Origin: Chitinophaga fulva
GTDB lineage: Bacteria > Bacteroidota > Bacteroidia > Chitinophagales > Chitinophagaceae
NCBI RefSeq assembly: GCF_012927205.1
Contig: NZ_JABBGC010000004.1
Span: forward strand, 62,001 to 126,000
Reading direction: 5' to 3'
Length of the DNA: 64,000 bases
Shown here piece by piece: positions 36,841 through 45,736 of the stretch. Below the pieces are notes generated by a model. That model ran no database searches. It was not told the DNA's origin and was given only the letters and a program-made list of their open reading frames with translations. Position 1 is the first letter of the stretch; the number at the start of each line of letters is the position of its first letter. The translations under genes were made by a program, and so were the position numbers.

Positions 36841-39030
36841 GTGCGTATCATTCCACGTGTATTGTGCCTTTTGTGCTGTATCACTGTATCGCTGGCAGCA
36901 AAGGCGCAACAGCAGAAGAAAAACGAGTCATTCCATCTGCGGATCAAGAAAGCTACATCGTCCATCAAAATTGATGGTATCATTGATGAACAAGCCTGGC
37001 AGGATGCAGATATCGCCGGCAATTTCCATATGGTGCTGCCTATGGATACCAGTGCCGCCCGGCTGCGCACTGATGTCCGCATGACGTATGATCAGCAGCA
37101 TATTTATCTGCTGGTAGAAAGTTATACGCCGGATGCAGGGCCTTATATGGTGGAGTCGCTCAGACGGGATTTTGCTTTTCTGAAGAATGATAATTTCCTG
37201 CTTTTTATGGACCCCTTCGATGATCAGACCAATGGCTTTTCCTTCGGCGCCAATGCAGCCGGTGCACAATGGGACGGGCTGATGTATGATGGAGGTAAGG
37301 TGGACTTGAGCTGGGACAACAAGTGGACTTCCGTTGTGAAAAACTATAAAGACAAATGGGTGTTTGAAGCGGCTATTCCATTTAAGACGATCCGGTATAA
37401 AAAGGGGATTACTCATTGGGGGATCAACTTCAGCCGTAATGATCTTAAAACCACGGAGAAATCTGCCTGGGCGCCGGTGCCGCGGCAGTTTGCCACAGCA
37501 TCGCTGGCCTATACCGGCAGCCTCGACTGGGACACGGTGCCTCCTGCGGCAGGCCCGAATATCTCCCTGATACCCTACCTGTTGGGCGGTATCGCCAAAG
37601 ATTATGACAAGGGCACTCCTGGTAAATTCCGCCGGGATGTTGGCCTCGACGCCAAAGTAGCAGTTACCTCTTCCTTAAACCTCGATCTGACGGTCAACCC
37701 CGATTTTTCCCAGGTAGATGTGGACAAGCAGGTTACCAACCTGGACCGTTTTGAGCTGTTCTTTCCCGAAAGAAGGCAGTTTTTCCTGGAAAACGGGGAC
37801 CAGTTTTCGAACTTTGGATATAGCACGATACGGCCCTTCTTCTCACGGCGTATAGGCCTTGGCGTGCCTATTCATTTCGGCGCCCGGTTAAGTGGCAAGT
37901 TGAATAAAGACTGGCGCCTTGGTGTGATGAACATGCAAACCGGCAAACAGGAAGAGACCGGGTTGCCGGCGCAGAACTTTACCGTAGCGGCTTTGCAGCG
38001 GCGCGTGTTTTCCCGTTCTAATGTAGGCTTCATATTTATCAACAAGGAATCACTGAATTACGATCCGTCCAAGGTAGAAGATAAGCCCGTTTATTCCCGC
38101 TACAACCGGAACGTGGGACTGGAGTACAACCTGGCGTCTTCCAATAATTTCTGGACGGGCAAGGCCATGTTGCTGAAGTCGTACAGTCCGGGTAAGACCG
38201 GCCACGACTTCGCGCACGCCGCCAATCTGCAATACACCAGCAAAGTATGGAACATCAGCTGGCAGCATGAATATGTAGGACGGAACTATAATGCTGAAGT
38301 GGGGTATGTGCCGAGGCAGGGTTATATCAAAGTGATGCCGCAGGTAACCAGGCTTTTCTTTCCGCAGTCCGGCGTTGTGTTGAGCCATGGGCCGCAGGTG
38401 ACCAGCACCTGGTTTATGGATGAGAATTTCCATCGTACAGATAACGAATCCATGTTGAACTATGGCATCGTTTTCCGTAAGCGTAATACCCTTAATATCT
38501 GGGGCTCCAATACCTATATACAGCTGTTGAATCCTTTTGATCCCACCAATACCCGCAAAGACAGCCTGAAAACGGGCACCCGGCATAACTGGAATACAGT
38601 CGGCGCCGATTATGTGTCCAAGCCACAGAGCCTTTTCACCTACGTTTTCTCCGCGCGGTACGGCGGGTATTACGAAGGGGGCACCCGGTTGATGACCAAT
38701 GCAGAACTGGGATACCGCTTCCAGCCTTATGTGAGCATTGCGCTCAGTGCCAATTATAATGATATCCGGTTGCCGCAGCCCTGGGGCAACAATTCCTTCT
38801 GGCTGGTAGGTCCGCGCCTCGATGTAACGATGACGAATACACTGTTCTTTACCGGCTTTATGCAATACAACGAACAGCAGAAGAACATCAACCTGAATAC
38901 CCGCTTCCAGTGGCGGTATCGTCCGGCTTCCGATCTGTTTATTGTATATACCGATAACTATCTGCCGGAGCCATTATATGTGAAAAACAGGGCGTTGGTG
39001 TTGAAACTGGTGTACTGGTTTAATATTTAG
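36841..39030 (+). CDS. DUF5916 outer-membrane protein with CBM9-like domain
   Basis: The product (about 729 residues) starts with a signal peptide (IPRVLCLLCCITVSLAAKAQ), followed by a carbohydrate-binding family 9-like beta-sandwich (about 30-215; IKIDGIIDEQAWQDADI is typical). The rest is a DUF5916 domain that looks like an outer-membrane beta barrel, with NPDFSQVDVDKQVTN and LFFPERRQFFLENG as signatures, ending in LKLVYWFNI. I take the GTG at 36841, since upstream TTG codons abut the terminator and would bury the signal peptide. A sugar-related or surface role is likely, but no activity is known for DUF5916. Confidence 0.85.
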   Translation: MRIIPRVLCLLCCITVSLAAKAQQQKKNESFHLRIKKATSSIKIDGIIDEQAWQDADIAGNFHMVLPMDTSAARLRTDVRMTYDQQHIYLLVESYTPDAGPYMVESLRRDFAFLKNDNFLLFMDPFDDQTNGFSFGANAAGAQWDGLMYDGGKVDLSWDNKWTSVVKNYKDKWVFEAAIPFKTIRYKKGITHWGINFSRNDLKTTEKSAWAPVPRQFATASLAYTGSLDWDTVPPAAGPNISLIPYLLGGIAKDYDKGTPGKFRRDVGLDAKVAVTSSLNLDLTVNPDFSQVDVDKQVTNLDRFELFFPERRQFFLENGDQFSNFGYSTIRPFFSRRIGLGVPIHFGARLSGKLNKDWRLGVMNMQTGKQEETGLPAQNFTVAALQRRVFSRSNVGFIFINKESLNYDPSKVEDKPVYSRYNRNVGLEYNLASSNNFWTGKAMLLKSYSPGKTGHDFAHAANLQYTSKVWNISWQHEYVGRNYNAEVGYVPRQGYIKVMPQVTRLFFPQSGVVLSHGPQVTSTWFMDENFHRTDNESMLNYGIVFRKRNTLNIWGSNTYIQLLNPFDPTNTRKDSLKTGTRHNWNTVGADYVSKPQSLFTYVFSARYGGYYEGGTRLMTNAELGYRFQPYVSIALSANYNDIRLPQPWGNNSFWLVGPRLDVTMTNTLFFTGFMQYNEQQKNINLNTRFQWRYRPASDLFIVYTDNYLPEPLYVKNRALVLKLVYWFNI

Positions 39031-39167
39031 GGCCTAACTTATATGGATATACGTTTTTGAAAAGTACAGAACGATGTTCGATTTTTTATGAACGCTGATC
39101 CATTACTGGCGGTTACTCCATCACCTTGACGGTGCTGGGTAGCCGCCCGTCTCCAGCTCCCCGCCAT

Positions 39168-39285
39168 CATCTTCGTTCTCCGTCTTCGTTCTCCGTTTAC
39201 CGTCTTCACTCTCCATCTTCACTCTCCGTTTTCGTTCTTCATCCTCACTTTCCACCTTCTTTCTCCACCTTCACTCTCCGCCTCC
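39168..39285. repeat. 13-bp pyrimidine-rich minisatellite
   Basis: About 8.5 imperfect copies of CRTCTTCRYTCTC lie in the gap between the DUF5916 and thioredoxin-like genes. One unit near 39194 is truncated to 7 bp. No gene is visible in 39031-39570; the rest is AT-rich. Confidence 0.8.
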
Positions 39286-39570
39286 GGATACTTCAATCCG
39301 CCCTGTAATTCAATCGATTTCTCAATAAGTGTCGTAATTACCCCATTTCTGCCTCTTTTTACCATTTTTTGTTAATAAGCAGATGTTTAGATCTCATTAA
39401 CATTTCAATTCGCAATTCCATCTATCATTGTGATCGAAAAAACACAATGGCCGCATCCTAAAAAAACTAAAACAGCTCAAAACATCAGAGTTTTCATTTA
39501 CTATCGTTGTGAATACAACCCCCTGCGGTTTTTACTGTGGGGATTTTTCATGTCCCTAAAATTGTCGTGT

Positions 39571-40929
39571 ATGAAACGTCCCCTAACACTGTCGCTTTTA
39601 TTTTCAGTAGGATTCCTGATGATAGTGCAACTGGCATCTGCGCAGGCATTTATCACTATTACAGGCAGGGTAAAAGGTGGTAACGGTCAACCGGTATCGG
39701 TTTCATGGTGGAGTGAACCGGGTGTACTGCCAGCAAAAAGCCAGGATACCTTATTACAAAAAGATACTTTTTGTTTCCGGCTACCGGCTGAACCGGTAGC
39801 GGTGTTGTTTTTTTACCTGGATGCCGGCGGGTCGCGTAACTTTTACGGCACACTGCGGCCTGGTGACAGTCTGTCGCTCACCTTTGCAGAAGATACACTG
39901 ATACTGGCAGGAAATGGTGCAGCTGCTTGCCGGGCGCAATACCTGTCGCGGAGGGCACAGGAGCGGGTACCACAGCCGAAGCGGGATGATGTGCCTTCCC
40001 GGGTGGCATGGTACCGTCAGCAAATGACGGCTGCAGAAGCTGTCTTACAGCATTACCACGATAGTCTTCCCGCTTCTGAATATGCCGTTGTGCAGGCCAA
40101 TGTACTGGGGGAAACCGCTGCCAAGATGATAGCTTGTCTGTGGCATGCATCGCCGAATGGGATTGCTTTAGTGCAGCAGGCTTCCTTATACCAACAGGTG
40201 ATCTTGCCTTCCTTACCGGCTATTATTCCTTCCGATACTACGGCGTTGGCTATACGTTATCTGAATTATCTGCTCCAGAAAGCGGAAGCAGATTATTTTA
40301 TGCAGCAACATAACCAATGTACTGACCGGGAGATCTATGACTGGATCAAATCACATTATACCGGTATCCTGCGGGATAAACTGCTGGCGCATCAGTTGCT
40401 GCAAAGCCTTGCTGCCGGCGGGCAACAGGAGGTGCTGGCAAATTGTGCACAGGATTACCTGTCCATTGTGCAGCATGCTGCGTGTAAACAGGCCATTGCT
40501 GCCAAGTATGGCAAAATAAAGAAAGGTATCAGTAAAGGTATGCCAGCACCGGGTTTCAGCTTCCCTGACAGTGCTGGTCACAGTGTCAATCTGAATTATT
40601 TTGCCGGCAAGGTGGTGCTGCTGCATTTCTACGATGCAGATGACCAGCTGCTGCCTTCTCTGTCGGAAATCAATACCTGCTTCAATAAGGAGGAGGTGGT
40701 ATTTATTCATATCAATTGTAACAACAACGCTGCTCCGAAGTATCCAGGCGTACAACTGCGTGCCGACGCGCAAATCGCCAATGTATTGGAACAGTATAAT
40801 ATCAGCCGTTACCCCGCGCTGATCGTGGTAGGCAAGAACGGTAACATCTATGCGACAAGGCCGCCGGATCCCACTGCTGATCACGGCGCAGCCCTTGCTG
40901 ACATCATCTATGCGGCATTATTGCAGTAG
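39571..40929 (+). CDS. Thioredoxin-fold secreted protein without a CXXC site
   Basis: From the ATG at 39571 the product has a signal peptide (ending ASAQ) and about 452 residues in total. The N-terminal part resembles the beta-sandwich often found before TlpA-like domains (ITITGRVKGGNGQPVSV...). The middle is helical. The C-terminal thioredoxin-like domain starts KGMPAPGFSFPDSAGHSVNLN and continues GKVVLLHFYDADDQLLPSL, where TlpA proteins carry WCxxC; no cysteine pair is present. It ends YNISRYPALIVVGKNGNIY, which keeps the cis-proline. The fold is probable, but redox activity is unlikely. Confidence 0.75.
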   Translation: MKRPLTLSLLFSVGFLMIVQLASAQAFITITGRVKGGNGQPVSVSWWSEPGVLPAKSQDTLLQKDTFCFRLPAEPVAVLFFYLDAGGSRNFYGTLRPGDSLSLTFAEDTLILAGNGAAACRAQYLSRRAQERVPQPKRDDVPSRVAWYRQQMTAAEAVLQHYHDSLPASEYAVVQANVLGETAAKMIACLWHASPNGIALVQQASLYQQVILPSLPAIIPSDTTALAIRYLNYLLQKAEADYFMQQHNQCTDREIYDWIKSHYTGILRDKLLAHQLLQSLAAGGQQEVLANCAQDYLSIVQHAACKQAIAAKYGKIKKGISKGMPAPGFSFPDSAGHSVNLNYFAGKVVLLHFYDADDQLLPSLSEINTCFNKEEVVFIHINCNNNAAPKYPGVQLRADAQIANVLEQYNISRYPALIVVGKNGNIYATRPPDPTADHGAALADIIYAALLQ

Positions 40930-41152
40930 CCCCATTTTTCTGCTTATATCCAATATTTTATCTGGTGAGGCGTTAAGAAAAAGTACGCAGAACAACCGCA
41001 TCAGCGCCATTGACCCGCAGGCGATTTTTAGAGAGAAACCCGTTTAAATCAGTTTACTAATATTTATAATAAAATATATATATGGGAATTCTGGTTTAAT
41101 CTTAGTTATTATCGTAAATTCAATATATAACCGTTAAGCCCCTCTATGCCAC

Positions 41153-41434
41153 ATGCCAAAGCGTTATTTTGATCGACTACAAACCATTGATTACCTAATC
41201 AGGATCAAAGGGACCGGTAAACCCGCTCAGTTAGCCAAGCGGCTTCGTATTTCCGAACGAACACTCTATGAATTCCTCAAAATGATGAAGGAGTTAGGTG
41301 CTCCCATTGAGTACGACCGGTACAAGGAAAGTTATTACTACTCAGAAAAAGGTGGTTTCAACATCCGGTTCTCCAAGAACCTCGTTACCGCCGCTGGTAC
41401 AGTAATGATGCTCCTCCTGATCAATCTCTGGTAA
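41153..41434 (+). CDS. Small helix-turn-helix DNA-binding protein
   Basis: The 93-residue product has an N-terminal winged or HTH_11-like domain: YFDRLQTIDYLIRIKGTGK, then LAKRLRISERTLYEFLKMMK with the recognition helix SERTLYEFLK, and LGAPIEYDRYKESYYYSEKG forming a wing. This resembles the DNA-binding part of WYL-type regulators, but no WYL domain follows. Small stand-alone proteins of this type are frequent in Bacteroidota. The C-terminus (MMLLLINLW) is hydrophobic. Target unknown. A terminator follows after 130 bp. Confidence 0.75.
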   Translation: MPKRYFDRLQTIDYLIRIKGTGKPAQLAKRLRISERTLYEFLKMMKELGAPIEYDRYKESYYYSEKGGFNIRFSKNLVTAAGTVMMLLLINLW

Positions 41435-41564
41435 AAAGTCGGCGCCCGATTCACCTACCAGATCACCGGTATGTAATCACTGCGCTTCAGCCGCCCCCAG
41501 TGGGCCTAAGATTTACACCAGCAGGTACTACCACCTGCCAGTCCGAATCTTTTGTTACATTCTG

Positions 41565-41612
41565 AAAAATGGACAGCCAACAGGACCACATTCCTGTCCT
41601 GTCCATTTTTTT
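41565..41612 (+). terminator. Intrinsic terminator
   Basis: AAAAATGGACAG (41565-41576) pairs with CTGTCCATTTTT (41599-41610), with an inner ACAGGAC/GTCCTGT overlap, and ends in T7. Confidence 0.85.
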
Positions 41613-41853
41613 ATTAAGCTTAAAATATTTACAAGTGGTTAACAAATTCCTGCTTTATTCCCCTCATATTTACCAAGATGAATTATAACCCCGTTTGCTC
41701 CTCAACCGGCTCAAACCAGGGTCCTATATAAAAGACTTTTTTATAACGCGGTTTAGATTAGATTTTAGATTACACGCAGGTTTCTCTCCAGTCACCTGCT
41801 TCTTTCTTATATTCACCAACAATCTTATCGCAATCGCTACCAAAACAAATCTT

Positions 41854-42183
41854 ATGTCCCGTAATTATTTTACGCTCCGCTGCGGTGACCAGCATGAAAA
41901 GATACCGTATGATGAGCTGCAATACCTCGAAGTGATGAACGACCACATCCTGCTACACCTGCAGGAAAAACGCCTCGCTACCATGGAAACGCTCGATTGG
42001 ATCATGTCCCAGCTCCCCATGTCAGCATTCCTGCGTGTACATCAATGGTTCGTAGTGTCTTACCGCCATATTACCCAGCTGGGAGAAGATCATCTCATGA
42101 TCGGGAATGTCAGAATTCCTGTCGGCCAACAGGCGCTTTCATCCCTCACTGCTGCGATGGCCGGGAAGGTAACGGAAAGCTGA
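41854..42183 (+). CDS. Stand-alone LytTR-domain DNA-binding protein
   Basis: From the ATG at 41854 the product is 109 residues and consists of a LytTR DNA-binding domain only. Visible motifs are IPYDELQYLEVMNDHILLHL, MSQLPMSAFLRVHQWFVVSY and VRIPVGQQ, typical of the family. There is no receiver domain and no histidine kinase nearby. The longer frame adds 53 residues that do not resemble a receiver. Regulator with unknown signal. Confidence 0.8.
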   Translation: MSRNYFTLRCGDQHEKIPYDELQYLEVMNDHILLHLQEKRLATMETLDWIMSQLPMSAFLRVHQWFVVSYRHITQLGEDHLMIGNVRIPVGQQALSSLTAAMAGKVTES

Positions 42184-42295
42184 TCAGACCATCATGATAA
42201 TTTCCCTGTGGCAGCAGGGTGCCGGATGATAAACAATGATTCATCCGGCTAACCTCCTCATGCCCCATACTCCGGAAAAATTGTAGCTGACTGGG

Positions 42296-43003
42296 TTATC
42301 GGATGGCTGACAGTATCTTGCCTGCCACGCCATTGGCATCCTCATCATAGGCATGCCCGCCAGGCAACACCAGCTTCCGGTAATGTGCTATGGTAAGATC
42401 TGAAAGGTTAAAATCCTTCTCTCCGGCCCCAAATACCAGCAAAACAGGCTTGTCGGTAATACGGTTCATTTCTGCGGTGACATTCATCCCCTTGCTGGAC
42501 GACCGGCCCAGCATATCGGAAATGTGCACCTCCATATCTGTAAAACGGGAAGGAGATAAAAAAACAACCTGCGTAACCTGTGAGGAAATATTCTCCGGCA
42601 GCTGGTTGTAGATGAAAGGCAACACATCGGCGCCCAGGGAATACCCAATCAGTATCACCCCGTGATTGCTGCTCCAGGCCGACTGGTAATACCGGATCAA
42701 TTCTGCTACATCGGTGGCCGCCTGTTGAGGGGTTTTTTTATTCCAGAAATATTTAAGGGCATTCAACGCCACCACCGGATAGTTGTGCTGCTGAAATGCA
42801 TCAATCATGTTGGCGGAAAACTTCTTCATGCCGCCATCTCCGGTAATGTAGAGAATAAGCGGCGCAGTACTGCCGGCAGCAGGGGCTTTCACCTGTACGG
42901 GCAATTTGTTCACATTGGTCTGTGCAGGCAACTGTAAAGCGGAACATAGTAATAATCCTATCAGCCACCACCTGCCTGTCTGTAATAAATCTCTGGTTAG
43001 CAT
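42296..43003 (-). CDS. VirJ/AcvB-domain hydrolase
   Basis: This 235-residue alpha/beta hydrolase has a signal peptide (ending LPAQ) and a VirJ domain with the nucleophile elbow GYSLGADVLPF and the N-terminal LILYITGDGG. The likely acid and histidine lie in VLLVFGAGEKD and LPGGHAYDEDAN. The ATG at 43003 is preceded by GGAGGAAGGAGA, an unusually clear Shine-Dalgarno for this genome. The gene follows mprF by 44 bp. In Agrobacterium and Rhizobium the relatives AcvB/AtvA hydrolyse lysyl-phosphatidylglycerol made by the neighbouring LpiA, so a similar synthase/hydrolase pair is likely here. Confidence 0.85.
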   Translation of the reverse strand: MLTRDLLQTGRWWLIGLLLCSALQLPAQTNVNKLPVQVKAPAAGSTAPLILYITGDGGMKKFSANMIDAFQQHNYPVVALNALKYFWNKKTPQQAATDVAELIRYYQSAWSSNHGVILIGYSLGADVLPFIYNQLPENISSQVTQVVFLSPSRFTDMEVHISDMLGRSSSKGMNVTAEMNRITDKPVLLVFGAGEKDFNLSDLTIAHYRKLVLPGGHAYDEDANGVAGKILSAIR

Positions 43004-43047
43004 ATACAAAGATATCTCCTTCCTCCAAATCAAAATCTGTTCCGTAC

Positions 43048-45633
43048 TCAGGGCTGCATCACCTTGCTCAGGGCGGCCGGTAGCTGGATCAAATCAAAAT
43101 CGTGTTCGTAAATGAGGTACTTGTTGGTCCACATCGTGGCATATTTGTCCTTGAACTCCCGCAACCCCTGATAATGCCGGAAGAAGCGAAGTTTCTCATA
43201 GGCATATTTTACCATCTTTTCGGCGGTGTTCTCGGGTTGGCTGATACCGGACATCGGTACCATGCCCAGATTGAGGAACTGCAGGCCTTTGGCCTGTGCG
43301 TCCTGTATCAATGCAATGATCAGCGCATCCATCACGCCGCCGGGCGCATTGGTCCGCTTGCGGATCAGGTCATAGGTACACTCGCCGGGCGCATAATCCG
43401 GGATGATATTGAGGAAGGCGGCAATGTTGCCGTCTGCATCGGTAACGGTGATCACGTCCTGGTCCCGCATGGCTCCGGCATCGAAAAGCCCCTGTGAAAA
43501 AGTCATCTCTTTGACTTCATATTGCTGTAGCCACTCGTCGCTGACCACTTTCAGTGCGGATAACATGGCAGAAGACTGGGGCGCTGTATGCATTTGGGTT
43601 ACATAACCCTTATTAGCCAGGCTGTTGAGCGCATTACGCAGGGATTTTTTATCCTTGCCACTCAACGTAAAGTCACGGATATCCATAATGGCTTCCTGCC
43701 CAATCAACATCTTCTTCTTTTTCAGCTGACTGAAATAGTAGGTGCTGTCTTCATCTACCCGGTAAAAAGCAGGCCGCAGGCCCATCTTCTTACATTGTTG
43801 TTCAAACTCCTCTAACAGCAGCAGTTTATTGTCTTCGCTGCAAACCGGTTCTTCCAGCACAATGGCAAAACTACTGGCCACCCGGTAAGCGATAAAACCT
43901 TCGTACTGATCAGATACATACAGGATCTTATCTTCTCCTACCTTAAAGTAGTCCATAGGTGAATCACCATACTGACTCAGGTAAAACCGCGCTTTCTCCA
44001 GCGTGGTGTTGTTATGCTTCGATACATGCAGGTAGGGCCTGATGATCGTATAAAAGAGGAAAGCCCATGAGCTGGCGCCCAGTACCCGGATAGCCGACAT
44101 AAACTCGCGCGCAAACCGTGTTATGGGCTGCAAACCATCATCTTCCAGCAGCATAAAGCAGTGGAATGCATGGCGCAATGACTGTTGCCAGGTGAAGTCA
44201 ATCCCAAAGTGTCGTACGTTCAGAAAATAAAAACCGATGGTGCCAAAAAATAATACCAGCAGGAAAGTCGCCACTGCCGTGACTACCCCGATGTTCACCA
44301 GTTGCGGATTGCTTTTCACACGGTATTGCCGGGCAGTGACCAACAGCAGGAAACTGGTCACCAGCGCGAGGCTGGCCTCTTCATAATCCAGCGCTTTACC
44401 GATGTGGCCAAATACGGATATCAATGATACGGATAGCGCTACAATCCACGCGCTGCGCAGCCCTCTGAAAAGAAAAGTGGCCGTTACCAACAGGATAAGC
44501 CCGGAGAATACCACCAGCAGATTGGAGGCATGGATGGAGGTACCGGGGATATAAGCCCGCAGCAGGTGCATACGGTAGGCTAACGGTGGCGTCAGTACGG
44601 AGAATATGTTGACCATTCCCAGCAGGAAAATCAGGATGGGAGGCAGCAGGCGCAGCACCAGATCACGACCTTTCAGTGCAAAGGCCACCATGCCGGCGGC
44701 CAGCGGCAGCCAGAATTCAAACAAACGGAATAACAAGGTTATCTCCAACGCCTCCAGGGTGCTGTAGCCGTAATTGCTGAGCAGGTAAGCCAGCGAAAGC
44801 TCAATGGCCCCCAATCCACGCAGGAAAGGAGAGATGATCAGGAAGATGGTGGCTACGATATAGCCCACGCAGGCCGCTTCCAGCGAAGGTGTTACGCCGG
44901 TGGCCAACATACTGAGATAGAGATGTGCCACGCCGGCCACTTCTATCAGTACCGAAGCCAGCACTGTATAGGTGAAAGACGGCAACGACAACTGAAAGGT
45001 GAACATTTCGTCCACTTTGTGCGCAGTGGCCGGAAAGTACTGTATAAGCAGCTGATAGGCTTTGCCCTTGGTTTGCATGGACCGGACCAGCCATACCACT
45101 ACCGCCAGCAATACACAGATGGCAGCGAGGCCCCAGCCGGCGTCTTTCATACTGCCGGTATGCAACATGGCGTACAGCACCACCGGGATGCCTACCAGGA
45201 AAACCGACAGAATGCCGATAAAACCATAGATGCCGGAAGCCTGATGTATCTGTTGTTTGTGCAACTGTGTCCGCCGCAAGCTTTGCGGCACATAGGCCAG
45301 CGAACTGATACCACCGGCAGGCAGGAAGACAGATAACAGGTTCCGTTTCAGAAATAGTTCGGTGCCCAGATAAGTATTCAGCCTGGAACCAACAGCGCGG
45401 AAACTGAAGACGTACATGAGCGCCTGCAATAAAATGTAGATGGCTGTGACGCCAATGCCAATCATCACCCACACACGGTCGGCCTTTTCAATAGCAGGCA
45501 CCAGTGACTTTAGTTCGTGACGTTGGGAACGGAAAAAATAAATTGCTAACAGAATAAACAATAAGGCTAACATCTCCTTCCAGTGGAGCTTACGCAGAAA
45601 AGCTGCAGACAGGATCTTTTTTTCAAAAGGCAT
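43048..45633 (-). CDS. mprF: MprF-type lysylphosphatidylglycerol synthase/flippase
   Basis: MprF aminoacylates phosphatidylglycerol with lysine (or alanine) from tRNA and moves it to the outer leaflet, reducing membrane charge and sensitivity to cationic peptides. The N-terminal two thirds have about 13-14 transmembrane segments (residues ~15-500), with the flippase segment LSVFLPAGGISSLAYVPQSL. The C-terminal DUF2156 synthase domain (about 530-850) contains KVGEDKILYVSDQYEGFIAY, APGGVMDALIIALIQDAQAK and LNLGMVPMSG. The full length of 861 residues is normal. It is cotranscribed with the downstream VirJ-domain gene. Confidence 0.93.
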   Translation of the reverse strand: MPFEKKILSAAFLRKLHWKEMLALLFILLAIYFFRSQRHELKSLVPAIEKADRVWVMIGIGVTAIYILLQALMYVFSFRAVGSRLNTYLGTELFLKRNLLSVFLPAGGISSLAYVPQSLRRTQLHKQQIHQASGIYGFIGILSVFLVGIPVVLYAMLHTGSMKDAGWGLAAICVLLAVVVWLVRSMQTKGKAYQLLIQYFPATAHKVDEMFTFQLSLPSFTYTVLASVLIEVAGVAHLYLSMLATGVTPSLEAACVGYIVATIFLIISPFLRGLGAIELSLAYLLSNYGYSTLEALEITLLFRLFEFWLPLAAGMVAFALKGRDLVLRLLPPILIFLLGMVNIFSVLTPPLAYRMHLLRAYIPGTSIHASNLLVVFSGLILLVTATFLFRGLRSAWIVALSVSLISVFGHIGKALDYEEASLALVTSFLLLVTARQYRVKSNPQLVNIGVVTAVATFLLVLFFGTIGFYFLNVRHFGIDFTWQQSLRHAFHCFMLLEDDGLQPITRFAREFMSAIRVLGASSWAFLFYTIIRPYLHVSKHNNTTLEKARFYLSQYGDSPMDYFKVGEDKILYVSDQYEGFIAYRVASSFAIVLEEPVCSEDNKLLLLEEFEQQCKKMGLRPAFYRVDEDSTYYFSQLKKKKMLIGQEAIMDIRDFTLSGKDKKSLRNALNSLANKGYVTQMHTAPQSSAMLSALKVVSDEWLQQYEVKEMTFSQGLFDAGAMRDQDVITVTDADGNIAAFLNIIPDYAPGECTYDLIRKRTNAPGGVMDALIIALIQDAQAKGLQFLNLGMVPMSGISQPENTAEKMVKYAYEKLRFFRHYQGLREFKDKYATMWTNKYLIYEHDFDLIQLPAALSKVMQP

Positions 45634-45736
45634 GGTAAATGGTAATACGTGATTTTGTTGTCAACCCACAAAGTTAACCCTCCCGTTGGTGTAAAATCTG
45701 CGTAGTAAAGAGTTTAAGCGTATTTTAATATCTGCG

